Shown piece by piece: positions 45,838 through 46,508 of a stretch of 46,508 nt of DNA (its first letter is position 1; every line of letters starts with the position of its first letter). The notes under the pieces were generated by a model. The model was not told where the DNA came from. It did no database searches and worked only from the letters and a program-made list of their open reading frames with translations. The translations under genes were made by a program, and so were the position numbers. The DNA comes from Caldicoprobacter algeriensis (GTDB taxonomy: Bacteria; Bacillota; Clostridia; Caldicoprobacterales; Caldicoprobacteraceae). The DNA is taken from contig NZ_JAHUQD010000021.1 of NCBI RefSeq assembly GCF_023838525.1, positions 1 through 46,508 on the forward strand. Reading direction: 5' to 3'.

Positions 45838-46361
45838 TTATTCCTGGGAATTGACCACTTTAAACTCTTTGAGCATATGGTAGAATCTTGCCCCATGGCC
45901 CTCTGCTGCCTCTAAAAAGTACTGTTGCTTTATTATAAAAGTGCCCCCCTGTTTATCATCTACGAGATAATATCTAACTATAGTGGCATTTGGTTTCAGG
46001 CCACTACGAGCACGTAGAGATATTGATTTAACAGGGTCTTCAATGACGCCATAATTTTCAACAGTTTCAAAAGAAGATTTTAGTTCAGCTTCTATTTGTG
46101 CGGCCATTTCTTGAGGAGATTTATCCGCTACTCGCTGAATTTCCATGTATACTTCTGGCAAATTATCGCCCGGATCCACGTTTGGAACGATTCTATCCTT
46201 TCCATCTTGTTTTACCACGTGATACATGCTTTCATCGACGTATATAACGTATCCGGGTCCTTCATTGAGGTTTACCTTGGTATCCTCCTTTTGCCCTTCA
46301 ATATCCTGGACTATGACCTTTTCTGGGGGGTGAAGATGGATTTAATTTTACTCTTTTTCAT
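45838..46361 (-). pseudogene. Uncharacterised gene disrupted by a frameshift in a C run
   Basis: AAAAGGAGG eight bases before an ATG at 46359-46361 gives MKKSKIKSIFTP and then a stop after 16 codons. One added C in the C6 run on the coding strand (plus 46325-46330) would join it in frame to PPEKVIVQDIEGQKED, then YVIYVDESMYHVVKQ and on to the end KEFKVVNSQE, about 174 residues. An intact 129-residue frame also begins inside (ATG at 46227) but without a convincing ribosome site. No signal peptide or family was recognised. The shift may be a real mutation, phase variation or a sequencing error. Confidence 0.7.
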
Positions 46362-46407
46362 GGTTTTTACCTCCTTTTGGTTTTCGTAGTGTCAAAAATT
46401 TTTATAC

Positions 46408-46444
46408 AAAATCAGCTTTAGTTGCTGAATATAACTGATTTTTT
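46408..46444. terminator. Possible terminator near the right edge
   Basis: AAAATCAG (46408-46415) and CTGATTTT (46435-46442) form an 8-bp stem with a 19-base loop and T runs on both sides. It may end a leftward gene that lies beyond the right edge. The rest, 46445-46508, holds nothing I can assign. Confidence 0.4.
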
Positions 46445-46508
46445 AGGTATATTTTTCAAATACCTCCCCAGAGTGGGTGGTGCTTAAATATAAATAATAT
46501 TCCTTTAA

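Overview
The window is the chromosomal replication origin and surrounding core genome of an endospore-forming member of the Firmicutes, most likely class Clostridia. The evidence is gene order and content. The block gyrA-gyrB-remB-recF-yaaA-dnaN-dnaA on the minus strand faces rpmH-rnpA-yidD-yidC-khpB-mnmE-mnmG-rsmG-noc-parA-parB on the plus strand, the same order as around the Bacillus subtilis origin. Spore genes (two CotF-type coat proteins, YyaC, a Spo0E-like phosphatase) lie nearby, and G+C looks moderate by eye. A cohesin/dockerin gene pair at the left edge recalls thermophilic, polysaccharide-degrading Clostridia. The species cannot be fixed from this sequence alone.

Left arm (1-16.6 kb). 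The first bases are the promoter and leader of an rRNA operon transcribed leftwards out of the window. Next come the two cohesin-type secreted proteins, gltX (minus), a head-on island of argS, a MurG-type glycosyltransferase and two coat-protein genes (plus), then ilvE and the replication operon dnaA-dnaN-yaaA-recF-remB-gyrB-gyrA (minus).

Origin (16.6-18.5 kb). DnaA boxes form two clusters flanking dnaA, a bipartite oriC. The dnaA-dnaN spacer carries a run of TAA/TAG triplets beside a DnaA box that fits a DnaA-trio unwinding element. The spacer upstream of dnaA carries at least seven boxes and the strong rpmH promoter.

Right arm, core part (18.5-27.9 kb). Genes for ribosome, RNase P, membrane insertion and tRNA/rRNA modification lead into noc and parAB. 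Two perfect parS sites lie directly behind parB.

Right arm, accessory part (27.9-46.5 kb). A mostly minus-strand set holds a CvpA-like membrane protein with an anchored partner, UPF0180, DUF4446, a lipid kinase, a large secreted protein of unknown function, a pseudogene and an MFS transporter. A MoxR-DUF58-DUF4129 operon, a cation efflux gene with a Fur-like operator, a class I amidotransferase-type hydrolase, MscS plus DUF951, a Spo0E-like gene, zwf, an RraA-like gene, a PPC-domain gene and a frameshifted gene follow. The least explained items are the large inverted repeat at 40242-40375, the stem that overlaps a ribosome binding site at 30841-30881, the pseudogene at 33745-34038 and the homopolymer frameshift at 46325-46330. 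I found no CRISPR array, insertion sequence, prophage, defence system or tRNA gene. I see no wholly new multi-gene system; the novelty is in regulatory architecture and in a few unassigned proteins.
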